From contig NZ_MOBJ01000009.1 in NCBI RefSeq assembly GCF_003732225.1, positions 186,001 to 250,000 on the forward strand: a DNA stretch of 64,000 nt, given 5' to 3'. The DNA comes from Pseudomonas brassicacearum (GTDB lineage Bacteria; Pseudomonadota; Gammaproteobacteria; Pseudomonadales; Pseudomonadaceae). Shown here piece by piece: positions 20,748-28,932 of this stretch (positions are counted from its first letter, which is position 1; every line of letters begins with the position of its first letter). The notes beneath the pieces were generated by a model that was not told the DNA's origin, searched no databases, and worked only from the letters and a program-made list of their open reading frames with translations. Both the position numbers and the translations under genes were made by a program.

Positions 20748-21119
20748 ATGAAGGCATGGATTGGAGCGGTTGCACTGGCTGGAATGGCTAGCGGTAATGC
20801 CATGGCCGTAGACGGAAACCAATTACTCGGATGGTGCAAGGCAGCTCTAAGGACGACGGATGGGATGGATAAAGGAACTCCAACCTTTGGCACAGGTTAC
20901 TGCATGGCTACCGTCAGTTCAGTCATGGATATCGTGTATGGCATAGGTGATGAGTTACCTCAGAAATACAGGGCGTGCCCGCCATCAGTTGGCATCTCCT
21001 ATGCTCAAGGCATCAGAATCGTCGTCAAGTATCTCGAAGACAACCCGAAGACTCTGCAACTCGAAAGCACCGTATTAACCATGGCGGCACTCCGGGCGGC
21101 ATATCCCTGCACCAAGTGA
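20748..21119 (+). CDS. Exported Rap1a/Tai-like protein
   Basis: A 123-residue protein with a signal peptide ending near AMA (residue 20). The mature part matches the Rap1a/Tai immunity family pattern: GNQLLGWCKAA, then GYCMATVSSVMDIV, CPPSVGISYAQGIRIVVKYL, and a final AALRAAYPC with four cysteines. Family members neutralise type VI amidase effectors in the periplasm, but many relatives are uncharacterised and no effector lies nearby. The start at 20748 is preferred because GAGA is six bases upstream; an in-frame ATG also lies at 20742. Confidence 0.72.
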   Translation: MKAWIGAVALAGMASGNAMAVDGNQLLGWCKAALRTTDGMDKGTPTFGTGYCMATVSSVMDIVYGIGDELPQKYRACPPSVGISYAQGIRIVVKYLEDNPKTLQLESTVLTMAALRAAYPCTK

Positions 21120-21150
21120 CCAAGGCCGCTTTCCACAGAATCTCCCAGTC

Positions 21151-21174
21151 GCCCCAATTTTTATTGGGGCTTTT
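21151..21174 (+). terminator. Terminator after the Rap1a-like gene
   Basis: GCCCCAAT and ATTGGGGC form a perfect stem around a TTTT loop and are followed by TTTT, about 30 bases after the stop codon at 21119. Confidence 0.85.
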
Positions 21175-21801
21175 AGGAAGACAAGGGGCGTTCTGAAATC
21201 GCTCGGCGTGGCCTAGGTGCTAAGAACGGCGCGAGTAGGCCAAACGGCAACTCGACCAATATGAAAATAAGTTGGGAGGCTTCGAGGTTCTGTTGGTCTT
21301 GTAACGAGATGATGAATACGGGGATGAGGCAGGTTGCAGCCGCGGCGGTGAAATTGTGTACCGGGGTGTGGCTGGTGGGGTTGCCACCTATCTCTAAGTC
21401 ATTGATTTTTCAAAGATTTCTCAGTAAATAATCTCGAAGTGTGACAGCGTTTTGGTACACCTAAGTGGTGCACGGTGCGTCAGATAATACCTCCCTCATT
21501 TTTCATCGCCAACAACGCCGTTCAGTGCTTCGCCATGTTTTTTTTGCTTCTAGTGTCGGCTCCAGTCTGGGTATGAAGCATTAAGTGGTTGGTATGCCAA
21601 TGTGCTCGGGCCTCGCTACGGCCCGAAATTAGGTGCGAAATTAGGTGCGAAATTAGGTGCGAAATCTTAGTCTCTCGGGTATAAAAAGAGTAATGGCTAT
21701 GAGCTATCCCAATCTAGTTTGACGGCATCTGTTGGAGATGAAAGCTTTATGGGTTGGGGAATTAATATTTTGGGGATGCAGTTTCCCCGCTAAGGAGCTT
21801 T
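21175..21801. other. Long non-coding spacer before the AbiC-like module
   Basis: About 630 bases without a credible gene. It contains the tandem 12-base repeat at 21625 and becomes AT-rich toward 21802. No transposon ends or RNA genes were recognised. It probably holds the promoter and regulatory sites of the two-gene module that follows. Confidence 0.5.
21625..21666 (+). repeat. Tandem 12-base repeat, 3.5 copies
   Basis: The unit GAAATTAGGTGC occurs three times without interruption and then half a time (GAAATC). It lies about 140 bases upstream of the two-gene AT-rich module. It could be a binding site array or replication slippage; nothing else in the window has this unit. Confidence 0.9.
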
Positions 21802-22626
21802 ATGCCAATCAATTTGGACATCGTTATCGATACAGCGGAATATGAAGTAGATATGAAGTCTGGCTTAGATACGATGCAAGGAATCTCTGACGCCACACGA
21901 ATTATTGGTGAAACACTGTTGCTCGGAAAGGTTCCTGAGAGAATCACTGCAAAGAGTAGTGTGAGAACTACATTGAAGAAAACATTCAAGGGGTCGTACG
22001 GGCTGACGTTTAGGCTGGATGTGTTAGATGAAGAGCCTAGAAAAGAATTAAAGAGAATAGGAAACTCTACATTTACAGAGCTTATGGCTTATTTTATGAA
22101 GGAGGCACTTTATATTGAAACGCCAGACCCTTCGGAAAAGGCCCAAAAAATCTTAGATAAGCTAGATGATCATGCAGAAAATTTGATTAAACAGCTACGG
22201 CTTTCCGTAATGAAGAATGTTCATGAGGTTGCAGTAAAGTTTGATTATGATATTTCGGTTCAGTATAGGAAGAGTTTTGAAGAAAGAATTACTCTTGCGA
22301 AGTTTACGAAAGATACCGTTCATGCCGTTCAAGCTACCAAAACTGATGAAAGACTCGTTCTTATGGCAAGTATAAGGCGCTTTAATACAAATACTGGGAA
22401 CGGAAGGCTTCAGCTAGAAGGGGAGGATGATACGGTTGCATTCGGGTTTCGAGTCAACTATAGGGATGTTGACTTTGCGATGAAGAAGAAATTCTCTAAA
22501 AACTTAGACAAAAATAACGGAGTCGAAGTAGAGAGGTGGGAGTACTTAGAGCTTATTGCAAATCCTATTCGCTTGTTGGATAAGCGCGTAGTCAAATACC
22601 TAGTGGTTGGTTTTGTAGATGTTTAA
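21802..22626 (+). CDS. Unknown protein, first gene of AT-rich AbiC-like module
   Basis: A 274-residue soluble protein without signal peptide or membrane segment. It is mixed alpha/beta, with an N-terminal IDTAEYEVDM segment, a helical middle (ILDKLDDHAENLIKQLRLSV) and a beta-rich C-terminus. I do not recognise a family or catalytic motif. A TAAGGAG ribosome site sits ahead of the ATG. Codon use is strikingly AT-rich beside core genes. It overlaps the next gene by eight bases, so the two proteins are probably made in a fixed ratio and act together. Confidence 0.75.
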   Translation: MPINLDIVIDTAEYEVDMKSGLDTMQGISDATRIIGETLLLGKVPERITAKSSVRTTLKKTFKGSYGLTFRLDVLDEEPRKELKRIGNSTFTELMAYFMKEALYIETPDPSEKAQKILDKLDDHAENLIKQLRLSVMKNVHEVAVKFDYDISVQYRKSFEERITLAKFTKDTVHAVQATKTDERLVLMASIRRFNTNTGNGRLQLEGEDDTVAFGFRVNYRDVDFAMKKKFSKNLDKNNGVEVERWEYLELIANPIRLLDKRVVKYLVVGFVDV

Positions 22627-23356
22627 TCGCTACGTAATTATATCCGCAGCACTGGCTTTTCTAGTGCTGTTTTCGTATTTTGCACAATTCTATTTGAATC
22701 TTCACTATGTTATTTCAACTGATCCAGAAAGATGGAATCAGCTTGGAGGCTATATAGGGGGTACATTAAGTCCTTTACTAAGTTTTGTATCAATCGTCTT
22801 GCTCATACGGTCTCTATCTCTTCAGATAGAAGCAAATAAAGAATTGAAATTGGAAGTGGAAGCTGGAAGGAAGACGGAAAGGCTTCGCTCGTTCGAAATG
22901 CAGCTTTTCAATATGCTGGACTCACAAAAAACATATTTCGACTCCTTTCGAATTGACGTAAATGTACATGGAGTAATGGTGAGGTTGTCAGGAGGGGAGG
23001 CTGTTATAAAAATTGAAGATGATGTTGAAGAGCTTCGAAATTCTGAATCTGAAACTGTGTCCGTGATTGACTACCTAGAGAGAGTTGATTCAACTGATCA
23101 AATATATGGTCTCACTCGAATTTTCTATAATATGGTGAGGATCGTTGAAGAGAAGTTGAGTGACTCAAATGGTTTTTCGGAGGAGGACAGAAGGTCTCAC
23201 TACTTAACCGTAATTAACTTCACTGATTTTTCATTGTTGCGACTGATAATGCTTAGTGCTCAGTTTATGGAGTACCCGTCAACTAGCTACTTGAAATCTA
23301 ATAGTGGGTTTATTATGGTTTTGGATAGCGTTGGCCTTCGGTACGATTTGTATTGA
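22619..23356 (+). CDS. Putative phage abortive infection (AbiC-like) membrane protein
   Basis: A 245-residue protein with two N-terminal membrane helices (residues about 5-27 and 44-66), the second carrying WNQLGGYIGGTLSPLLSF, and then a coiled coil (QIEANKELKLEVEAGRKTE) leading to FEMQLFNMLDSQKTYFDSF. This order is the hallmark of the putative phage abortive infection family (putAbiC). The helical cytoplasmic C-terminal part is variable in the family. It is AT-rich and coupled to the gene at 21802. The function as a defence protein is inferred from family and context, not shown. Confidence 0.72.
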   Translation: MFNRYVIISAALAFLVLFSYFAQFYLNLHYVISTDPERWNQLGGYIGGTLSPLLSFVSIVLLIRSLSLQIEANKELKLEVEAGRKTERLRSFEMQLFNMLDSQKTYFDSFRIDVNVHGVMVRLSGGEAVIKIEDDVEELRNSESETVSVIDYLERVDSTDQIYGLTRIFYNMVRIVEEKLSDSNGFSEEDRRSHYLTVINFTDFSLLRLIMLSAQFMEYPSTSYLKSNSGFIMVLDSVGLRYDLY

Positions 23357-23933
23357 TTTATTTAAGCTGTCGTGCACGGAAGTTGTCTCGTTATTAGAGC
23401 TGTTAGGTAAAGAACACGCGACCAAACAAAAAGGCATTAACGGCCCCGAAGCTTTCGGTGGTTAAGGGGGCGTGTTTGCACACGCTTCATTCTTCGTCGA
23501 TCGGCAATTCGACTTGAAGGTTTGAATTTGTTGAGTAGATCGCTAATTGTTGTTTCCTGTGGCCATTTCTATCCCCCGCGCCGCGAGCTTCGTGCGCTTG
23601 CTGACCGGCTTTAGTTTTTAGCTGGGAAAATAATGTCTGGGAGAGGAGGGTTTGCTAGAGCTATCAAGTGGCGAGCAGCGGCCTCGGTTAGATCGCTCCA
23701 AAGGGAACCAAAAATAAGTCAGACACCCTACGCGCGGCTTGCCTGCTATGAAGCTGCTGGAGAGGTGAATGGTGCTGTGTGTTGGTTTGTGTCAATGAAA
23801 AACGGCTGGAAGCCTTGACATACGTTAGCTAGAGGCGAATCCATTCCAGTAGAATGTCTACTACTATCGGGGAATCAACTTTCCTCAAGCTTGGGCTTGG
23901 GCCAGGTTTAACTAGTGACTAACCGCGCCTGAA
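23357..23933. other. Spacer without recognised gene
   Basis: About 580 bases between the AbiC-like gene and the serine recombinase. A 61-codon open frame at 23633-23818 has no ribosome site or recognisable family and was not called. The spacer is richer in GC than the module before it. Imperfect inverted sequence GTGTTTGCACAC is seen near 23473. Confidence 0.4.
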
Positions 23934-24548
23934 TCAATCTGCTTTCGCGACACGCTGAACAGTGGACGTAGCACAGCCAACGGTCTTGGCGGTCTTACGC
24001 AATGACATACCAGAGTCGAGACAAGCCTTGATCCGGTCGTGCAAAGCTTCATCGGTCTTGCGGCCTGTGTAGACACCATTCGCCTGAGCTTTCTCGATTC
24101 CATCCTTCTGACGGCGGCGACGGTCTTCATAGTCCTTGCGGGCTACCGCTGCCAGCATGTCCAGCAACATGTCATTGATGGCGGTGAGCATACGCCCCGT
24201 GAAGTCATCACCCTTTCGGGCTGGCTGCATCGACTGGTGAGAGGTCGGCAGGTCGAGTGCTACGACCAATACGCCCTTGGCTTTGAGTTCTGCACGTAGC
24301 TTCTGCCAATCAGCCTCATTCAAGCGTGACAGGCGGTCTACCTGTTCAATCAGGAGGAGGTCCCCCGCTTCGCAGTCACCCAAGAGGCGGAACAGCTCAG
24401 GACGTTGCAGCGTGCTACCACTCTCATTCTCGACATACCACGAAGCCACACGCTGACCGCTCTCAGCGGCGAATGCCTTCAACTGATCTTTTGCACGGTT
24501 AGCGTCTTGTTCAGTGGTGGATGCACGAAGGTAGCCGCGAATGTACAT
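23934..24548 (-). CDS. Small serine recombinase (resolvase/invertase type)
   Basis: A 204-residue recombinase. The catalytic serine is S10 in YLRASTTEQD; the resolvase core continues with GDLLLIEQVDRLSRL, the arginine-rich E-helix (RRRQKDGIEKAQANGVYTG) and a C-terminal helix-turn-helix (GMSLRKTAKTVGCATSTVQRV). Length and layout fit Tn3/Gin-type resolvases. No transposase is near, so it may resolve multimers of a circular island form, or invert or regulate DNA. The 190-base spacer upstream could hold its target site. Confidence 0.92.
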   Translation of the reverse strand: MYIRGYLRASTTEQDANRAKDQLKAFAAESGQRVASWYVENESGSTLQRPELFRLLGDCEAGDLLLIEQVDRLSRLNEADWQKLRAELKAKGVLVVALDLPTSHQSMQPARKGDDFTGRMLTAINDMLLDMLAAVARKDYEDRRRRQKDGIEKAQANGVYTGRKTDEALHDRIKACLDSGMSLRKTAKTVGCATSTVQRVAKAD

Positions 24549-24739
24549 TTCAAAGTCTCTCTGAACCGTTTTGGATGTACCGATTATAAGTGTACTCGTT
24601 AGGGTGGTTGAAGCAGTTTATTCGGTACAGTTGGAATAGGCGACGGACGGTACTCGCTGGGGTATACCCAATTGAATACGGATAGTTTCTGAGTACCTGA
24701 ACCGTTTACCATGAACGTTCGTCAATCAGGGAGCTGACC
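24549..24739. promoter_or_regulatory. Possible resolution site between divergent genes
   Basis: The divergent spacer carries CTGAACCGTTT twice in direct orientation (24561-24571 and 24697-24707) and several GGTAC words between them. Resolvase genes often lie beside their res site with several subsites, so this is a candidate. The repeats could also be operators for one of the two genes. Confidence 0.4.
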
Positions 24740-25126
24740 ATGAGCAAGATTCATTCGCTGACCATAAACGTTGAAGGGAAATCTGCTGAACACCTGAAGA
24801 AGCTGCTCGAACTTGCGCTTTTCGAGCTTCAAGAACTCCAGCAACAGTCAGGGCGAAAACGCGATGGCGATTCTCTGCCCCTGCAAATGAGCGGAGACAT
24901 GGGTAGCTACACGCTGGAATACAAGTTGGGTTCACACGCACTCGTTGCTGCACAAGCAGACCTGATCGCACAGGGCTATCGAAAAACTGACGTTACCGAG
25001 TGGAGGACTGACAACTACAGCGTGTTTGAGCATGACGACAAGCCTCCCGTACGACTTTACTTGGAATCAGTCAGAGTCGAAGAGCACGACGTTGAAGAAC
25101 ACGAAAAGAACAACTTTTCCTTTTAA
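24740..25126 (+). CDS. Hypothetical protein
   Basis: A 128-residue soluble protein starting after GGGAG. The N-terminal third is a helical segment (SAEHLKKLLELALFELQELQQQ) that may oligomerise, followed by beta-rich sequence with YTLEYKLGSHALVAAQADLIAQGY and a very acidic tail. No family recognised. It stands between the recombinase and the XRE regulator, reading the other way from both. Confidence 0.65.
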   Translation: MSKIHSLTINVEGKSAEHLKKLLELALFELQELQQQSGRKRDGDSLPLQMSGDMGSYTLEYKLGSHALVAAQADLIAQGYRKTDVTEWRTDNYSVFEHDDKPPVRLYLESVRVEEHDVEEHEKNNFSF

Positions 25127-25165
25127 CGACGCCATTTCTCAGGTCTTCGATTTTCTTGGTCGTGA

Positions 25166-25390
25166 CTATCGTCGGAGCTTGAGAATTCCAGCGGTGATGG
25201 CTGATGCGTTCGCATCAAGGGTCTGCAATGCGGTGACGGCGCTCTCATGACTATCGGTAGCCCCACTCGCTTTAGCCCACAGGGACAATTCTTCAATTGC
25301 AGCAGCGATGGCGTGCTGGTTGTGCAACAGGAGGGTCAGCACGTCCGCTGTGGCTATGTGGGCGCCTGTATTGCCTGTCACAGCTCCCAT
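25166..25390 (-). CDS. Small hypothetical protein
   Basis: A 74-residue helical protein without membrane segment or cysteines (ADVLTLLLHNQHAIAAAIEELSLWAKASG). CAAGGAAA precedes the start. It begins 27 bases after the end of the XRE regulator on the same strand, so the two probably form an operon. Such a pair could be a regulator with a partner, but no toxin motif is visible. Confidence 0.6.
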   Translation of the reverse strand: MGAVTGNTGAHIATADVLTLLLHNQHAIAAAIEELSLWAKASGATDSHESAVTALQTLDANASAITAGILKLRR

Positions 25391-25417
25391 TTTCCTTGAG
25401 TTTGCGTTTGTAGGCCG

Positions 25418-25639
25418 CTAGAGCCCTTGTAGGAGCTCTGACAGCGTCATTCCCAGCCCATCAGCAAGCACCTTGGCCGCGTCTAGGCTGGGGTTGGCTG
25501 TGCCCGTCTCAATTCGTGACATGTACGTCCGTACGAACCCACACCTATCAGCGAAAGCCTCCTGACTGAAGCCCTGACTGGTGCGTAGCTCTCGGATTCG
25601 TTGGCCGAAGCCCTTTCTCAAGTTCTGGTTTGGTTGCAT
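25418..25639 (-). CDS. XRE family transcriptional regulator
   Basis: A 73-residue protein that is almost entirely a Cro/C1-type HTH (GQRIRELRTSQGFSQEAFADRCG, then YMSRIETGTANPSL). It resembles small island or restriction-modification control regulators. The most upstream ATG has GGAG very close, so the start may instead be a few codons downstream. It is divergent from the gene at 25753 and could repress both directions. Confidence 0.88.
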   Translation of the reverse strand: MQPNQNLRKGFGQRIRELRTSQGFSQEAFADRCGFVRTYMSRIETGTANPSLDAAKVLADGLGMTLSELLQGL

Positions 25640-25752
25640 CTCCGCATGATGGTCGGATGCACTCCAATCGTGAACACACCAACTGGTGACACACCAAATG
25701 ATACATTGGTATCCTCGTCGCTTGACTAGCGAGCACCTGACAGGGATGACCC

Positions 25753-26061
25753 ATGAACGAAAAACTGTTTGTACTCACCAACCAGAAGAAGACAACGAAC
25801 CACATCCTGCACGTGATTATGACGGTGCTGACTGGAGGTCTTTGGTTGATCGTGTGGGGCATAACCATGCGGAGCAATGACGCCCACAACAAAAGAATCG
25901 ATAAGCAAATCAATCAGATTATGCTGTACAAAACGCAAGGGCTGAGTGATACCGATACGTACAAGCAGATCAAGAAAGACGAACTGGACTACGATGTACT
26001 TCAAGGCCGAGTGATATTCGTAATCATGGTTGTCGTGTTCCTCTACTTCTACCTCCGGTAG
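25753..26061 (+). CDS. Small membrane protein
   Basis: A 102-residue protein with two membrane helices: HVIMTVLTGGLWLIVWGI (about residues 20-37) and VIFVIMVVVFLYFYL at the C-terminus. A charged cytoplasmic segment (KQINQIMLYKTQGLSDTDTYKQI) joins them. AGGGA precedes the start. An exported protein gene follows 30 bases later. Family not recognised; it could be a small envelope or stress component of the island. Confidence 0.65.
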   Translation: MNEKLFVLTNQKKTTNHILHVIMTVLTGGLWLIVWGITMRSNDAHNKRIDKQINQIMLYKTQGLSDTDTYKQIKKDELDYDVLQGRVIFVIMVVVFLYFYLR

Positions 26062-26091
26062 GCCATCAACTTCAAGAAGACACATAGCTCA

Positions 26092-26508
26092 ATGAACAAG
26101 CAAATTCTTGCAGCAACCCTACTTGCACTCAGCTCCTCCAGCCTTGCAGGGGGGCTATCCGAAGAAGAAAACGACATATCGAAATGCGTTGGCTTCCTTG
26201 CCTCACAAAAGTACATAAACGCAAAGATGATGGATAGTTCTAGCGATATCGCTGGAGTCAAGATGAAAGCAGTTGCTGCGAAGAACAAGTATCCATCAAC
26301 CACGCTGAGGGTAATGACAGACACCTCAAGCAATACCGCCAGCATAATAGTCAACTACTTCGCGACAGCCGTTAAGAGCAATGACAAAGAGAAAATCAAT
26401 GACATTTATCGGCGAGGCATTGCCACCTGCAAGAAGTCGGGACTAACCATAAACCAAGTAAACGACAAATTCACTGTTACAGTGGACGATATAGATGATG
26501 CACTATAA
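26092..26508 (+). CDS. Small exported protein of unknown function
   Basis: A 138-residue protein with a signal peptide (MNKQILAATLLALSSSSLAGG). The mature part is helical and has two cysteines (SKCVGFL and ATCKKSG) placed like those of the secreted genes near 20.2-21.1 kb. It ends in DNA-poor acidic sequence. It probably shares a transcript with the membrane protein gene before it. AT-rich codon use points to foreign origin. Confidence 0.62.
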   Translation: MNKQILAATLLALSSSSLAGGLSEEENDISKCVGFLASQKYINAKMMDSSSDIAGVKMKAVAAKNKYPSTTLRVMTDTSSNTASIIVNYFATAVKSNDKEKINDIYRRGIATCKKSGLTINQVNDKFTVTVDDIDDAL

Positions 26509-26826
26509 CCAACACCAAATAGAACATTCACATCTCATCCGGTAGTGGCCTAACCCAAGCGGAGCTTGGAAGATTACTACCTCTTGGCTCCGCCAGTGTT
26601 TTCGCACCGAAAGCATGAGCTTTCAACAACTCTCCGCACATGTGAATCGACCTATGACCTACCGGTCAAGCAACACAACAAAACACTACAATCAAATCAA
26701 GCTCTTGCCTTTGGTCTTGACTCTATTTGTAGGTGCAAGGTTCTTGTTAATCGTTTTTGCTATTCGTTCTTGTTAAATATCGTTCTTACTACAAGCTCAT
26801 CCTGACCTACCCCACGAGGTTCAGTG
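26509..26826. other. AT-rich spacer before the iteron-like repeats
   Basis: About 320 bases without a credible gene. The stretch around 26755-26800 is rich in T and A, next to the repeat array. An AT-rich region beside iterons is the usual layout of an iteron replication origin, which gives weak support to the origin idea. Confidence 0.4.
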
Positions 26827-26892
26827 TGAACTACCGCAGGTGTCAGAATGAGCCATGACAGGTATCAGGGCGAACTACGGCAGGTGTCAACC
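26827..26892. repeat. Three 22-base iteron-like repeats
   Basis: Three contiguous 22-base units at 26827, 26849 and 26871 share a YGARCYAYSRCAGGTRTCA pattern, with CAGGTRTCA best conserved. A weaker match (TGACCTAC) lies just before and TGAGCTTCGG just after. The third unit runs over the stop codon of the winged-helix gene. Regular 22-base spacing puts the sites on the same face of the helix, as in iteron origins. Confidence 0.75.
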
Positions 26893-27411
26893 TGAGCTTC
26901 GGACTTCCCACTGCGGCTCATCATCCGAATAGACTTGTACGCTCGGATGGAAGCTCACCGGTTCAGGAGGCACAACCACTGGCTTGGTGTATGTCACCGC
27001 CACAGGGAATATGATTGGTGCATATTCTGAACGCTCTTCCTGCACCAATGGCAGTGGCGAAGGCGTAACCTTTCCAGCAGGCGCCAGCACCAGCTCTTGA
27101 ATAATGGTGTAACTGTTCGAGTGGGCACAGCCATGCATTCGACGCTGAGTCTTTTTCATGTAGCCGTGCTTGTTCAAGAGACCGATGAATCGCTTCACCG
27201 TGCTGACACTACAACCAGTGTACTTGGCGATTTCATCTTGGTTATCAAACCAGTCTTTGTGTTGGGCGGTGAAGAAGTCATATCGGTCTTTCATCCACAC
27301 CCAAAGAATTTTGTCTTGTCCACTGAGTGCCAGGTGCTCGCCAGTTGTTAAGCTAACCCACTGCGTGGCAGCCATAAGGGGGCGTGGCATTTTGCAGAAT
27401 GATTCGGTCAT
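26887..27411 (-). CDS. Winged-helix DNA-binding protein, possible replication initiator
   Basis: A 174-residue protein whose first 110 residues look like a replication-type winged helix: LSGQDKILWVWMKDRY, DEIAKYTGCSVSTVKRFIGL and LNKHGYMKKTQRR. The C-terminal third is Pro/Val-rich and probably unstructured. The start at 27411 has AAGGAG nine bases upstream; the longer in-frame extension lacks one. The gene ends inside the 22-base repeats. The Rep role is inferred from this adjacency; it could equally be a regulator. Confidence 0.65.
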   Translation of the reverse strand: MTESFCKMPRPLMAATQWVSLTTGEHLALSGQDKILWVWMKDRYDFFTAQHKDWFDNQDEIAKYTGCSVSTVKRFIGLLNKHGYMKKTQRRMHGCAHSNSYTIIQELVLAPAGKVTPSPLPLVQEERSEYAPIIFPVAVTYTKPVVVPPEPVSFHPSVQVYSDDEPQWEVRSSG

Positions 27412-27725
27412 GCGATTGTTCTCCTTGTTCAAGTTCATTTCAGTAGGCAAGCCCTCGGGTTGTGCCAGGTGGTTATTCGACGCCCACAAAAAAGCCCCAT
27501 CTAAAACGCTGCATGAACAGTGTTCGCGTGAGGCTTTTCGAGTTGTCGGTCTGTCCGTCGAGACAGGCGAGCATAATGCCCTTTTACACGGTCTGTGTCA
27601 AGGTTTGGTTGACGCCGACCTACTTTTATGAGTCGATAGGGTGGCAGGGTGGCTTCTTGCTACTATTTCGGTAGCGTTTACACGTAGCTTTGGACGATCA
27701 ATATCCCGCTCAAGCAAAGGAATGT

Positions 27726-28643
27726 ATGTCACAGGTCTCGATCCCCCATGTTGCCTTTCTACTCCTTGATCCTCAGCCAACAGCTGTGGCGCCAGCACTC
27801 CTCGTTGACGCTCCTAGGGTTCTCCCGGAGCTTTATCTCGACGATGAACACCACGGGCTGATCTACTGCCCTGAATGCGGTGTCAAGTGCGGTAGACGTC
27901 CTCGCAAGACTCCAAAACGAAAAGATGGGGTCCCTGCGTTCTACTTCCATATGCCCGGATTCGAAACGGTCGAATGCCCCCACAGGAAGAAAGCCAGTGC
28001 AGGAGGAGGGGACGGAGATAGCGGCAAAGAGAAGAGAGCTATCAACCTCGTCACATTCGCAGGTTGGAAGACCTTGGCGGAAAATGAAGAGGATGACGAC
28101 GAAGACGATCAGGACCAAAACCCGCGTAAGAGGAAAGAGGTGCAGGGCGGTTCATCGGTGAATGGTCGTGGGTTTGAAAACTTTTTCGATGCCGATGGGA
28201 ATTTGCTCAACCCGGGGCACTTTCATACTGTAGGTAGGTTGGTGCGATTAGCTCAGATAAACCTTGATATTGCTATTCAGTTTGAAGGTGAAGATGCTAT
28301 CAGGTTGCGTGATCTTATAGTATCTATCGAGAAGGCTCAGCGTAATATAAGTCAGTACTTAGGGAAAAGTTTCCTATTTTTCGGTCAGCCTACCTCCATC
28401 ATAAAAGGTAGGTTTAATCGAGTCTTCTTTAATTTCCAATCACCCCAGCATGAGCTCAGCGGTCATTGTGAGTTGGATATCTTCGAAAGTCGGGGCTGGC
28501 AAACTTTTGAGCGAGATCGTTATTATCTCTTCTATGGTCGTGTCGAGGGTAATGAAACTCATTCTATTGTTAAGGTGCTGGAGTCGGGTCAGATAGATCG
28601 AGTCCCATCCACAGCCCGTGACCTATTCAATGGTCTGCGTTAA
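27726..28643 (+). CDS. Zinc-finger-like protein of unknown function
   Basis: A 305-residue protein with an N-terminal metal-site-like region (YCPECGVKCGRR, then FETVECPHRK about 45 residues later), a very acidic linker (ENEEDDDEDDQDQ) and a C-terminal half with a possible OB-like beta fold (GKSFLFFGQPTSIIKGR, FFNFQSPQHELSGHC). AAAGGA lies just ahead of the ATG at 27726; an in-frame ATG at 27690 lacks a site. No family recognised. It could bind nucleic acid and is the largest unknown in the island. Confidence 0.68.
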   Translation: MSQVSIPHVAFLLLDPQPTAVAPALLVDAPRVLPELYLDDEHHGLIYCPECGVKCGRRPRKTPKRKDGVPAFYFHMPGFETVECPHRKKASAGGGDGDSGKEKRAINLVTFAGWKTLAENEEDDDEDDQDQNPRKRKEVQGGSSVNGRGFENFFDADGNLLNPGHFHTVGRLVRLAQINLDIAIQFEGEDAIRLRDLIVSIEKAQRNISQYLGKSFLFFGQPTSIIKGRFNRVFFNFQSPQHELSGHCELDIFESRGWQTFERDRYYLFYGRVEGNETHSIVKVLESGQIDRVPSTARDLFNGLR

Positions 28644-28932
28644 TGCGTCCGGATATAGAAGCTTTATCGGTTTTCTCGGATTGGAAACTTTTGTTGGGCT
28701 ATAAGTAACAAATGAAAGTAATGCAGCTCAAAAACTTTTATTTGTGTAGAGGAACGCCCCTTGCTTAGCCCAGACGGTCAGTTCACCTCGTAAACACTGG
28801 GCGGAATGGAGGTGGGTGATTGGAGCATGACGAATTCAGTGCAGGTTATGCTTGGGTTTATCGATGGTTTTTGACGAGTTTTCGAGGCCGCCACCCCTTC
28901 AGTTAATCGAGGCTGGCAGCCCATTCGGTTGG
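28644..28932. other. Spacer between unknown gene and integrase
   Basis: About 290 bases between two converging genes. No gene, hairpin terminator or repeat stands out. Confidence 0.4.

Noticed and set aside
21625..21666. Possible CRISPR array
   Set aside because: The 12-base units are directly contiguous with no spacers and no cas genes are nearby.
23633..23818. A 61-codon frame in the spacer after the AbiC-like gene
   Set aside because: No ribosome site, family or neighbour support; composition is typical of chance frames.
26827..26892. Possible CRISPR array
   Set aside because: The repeats are contiguous 22-base units with variable halves and no unique spacers; iterons fit better.
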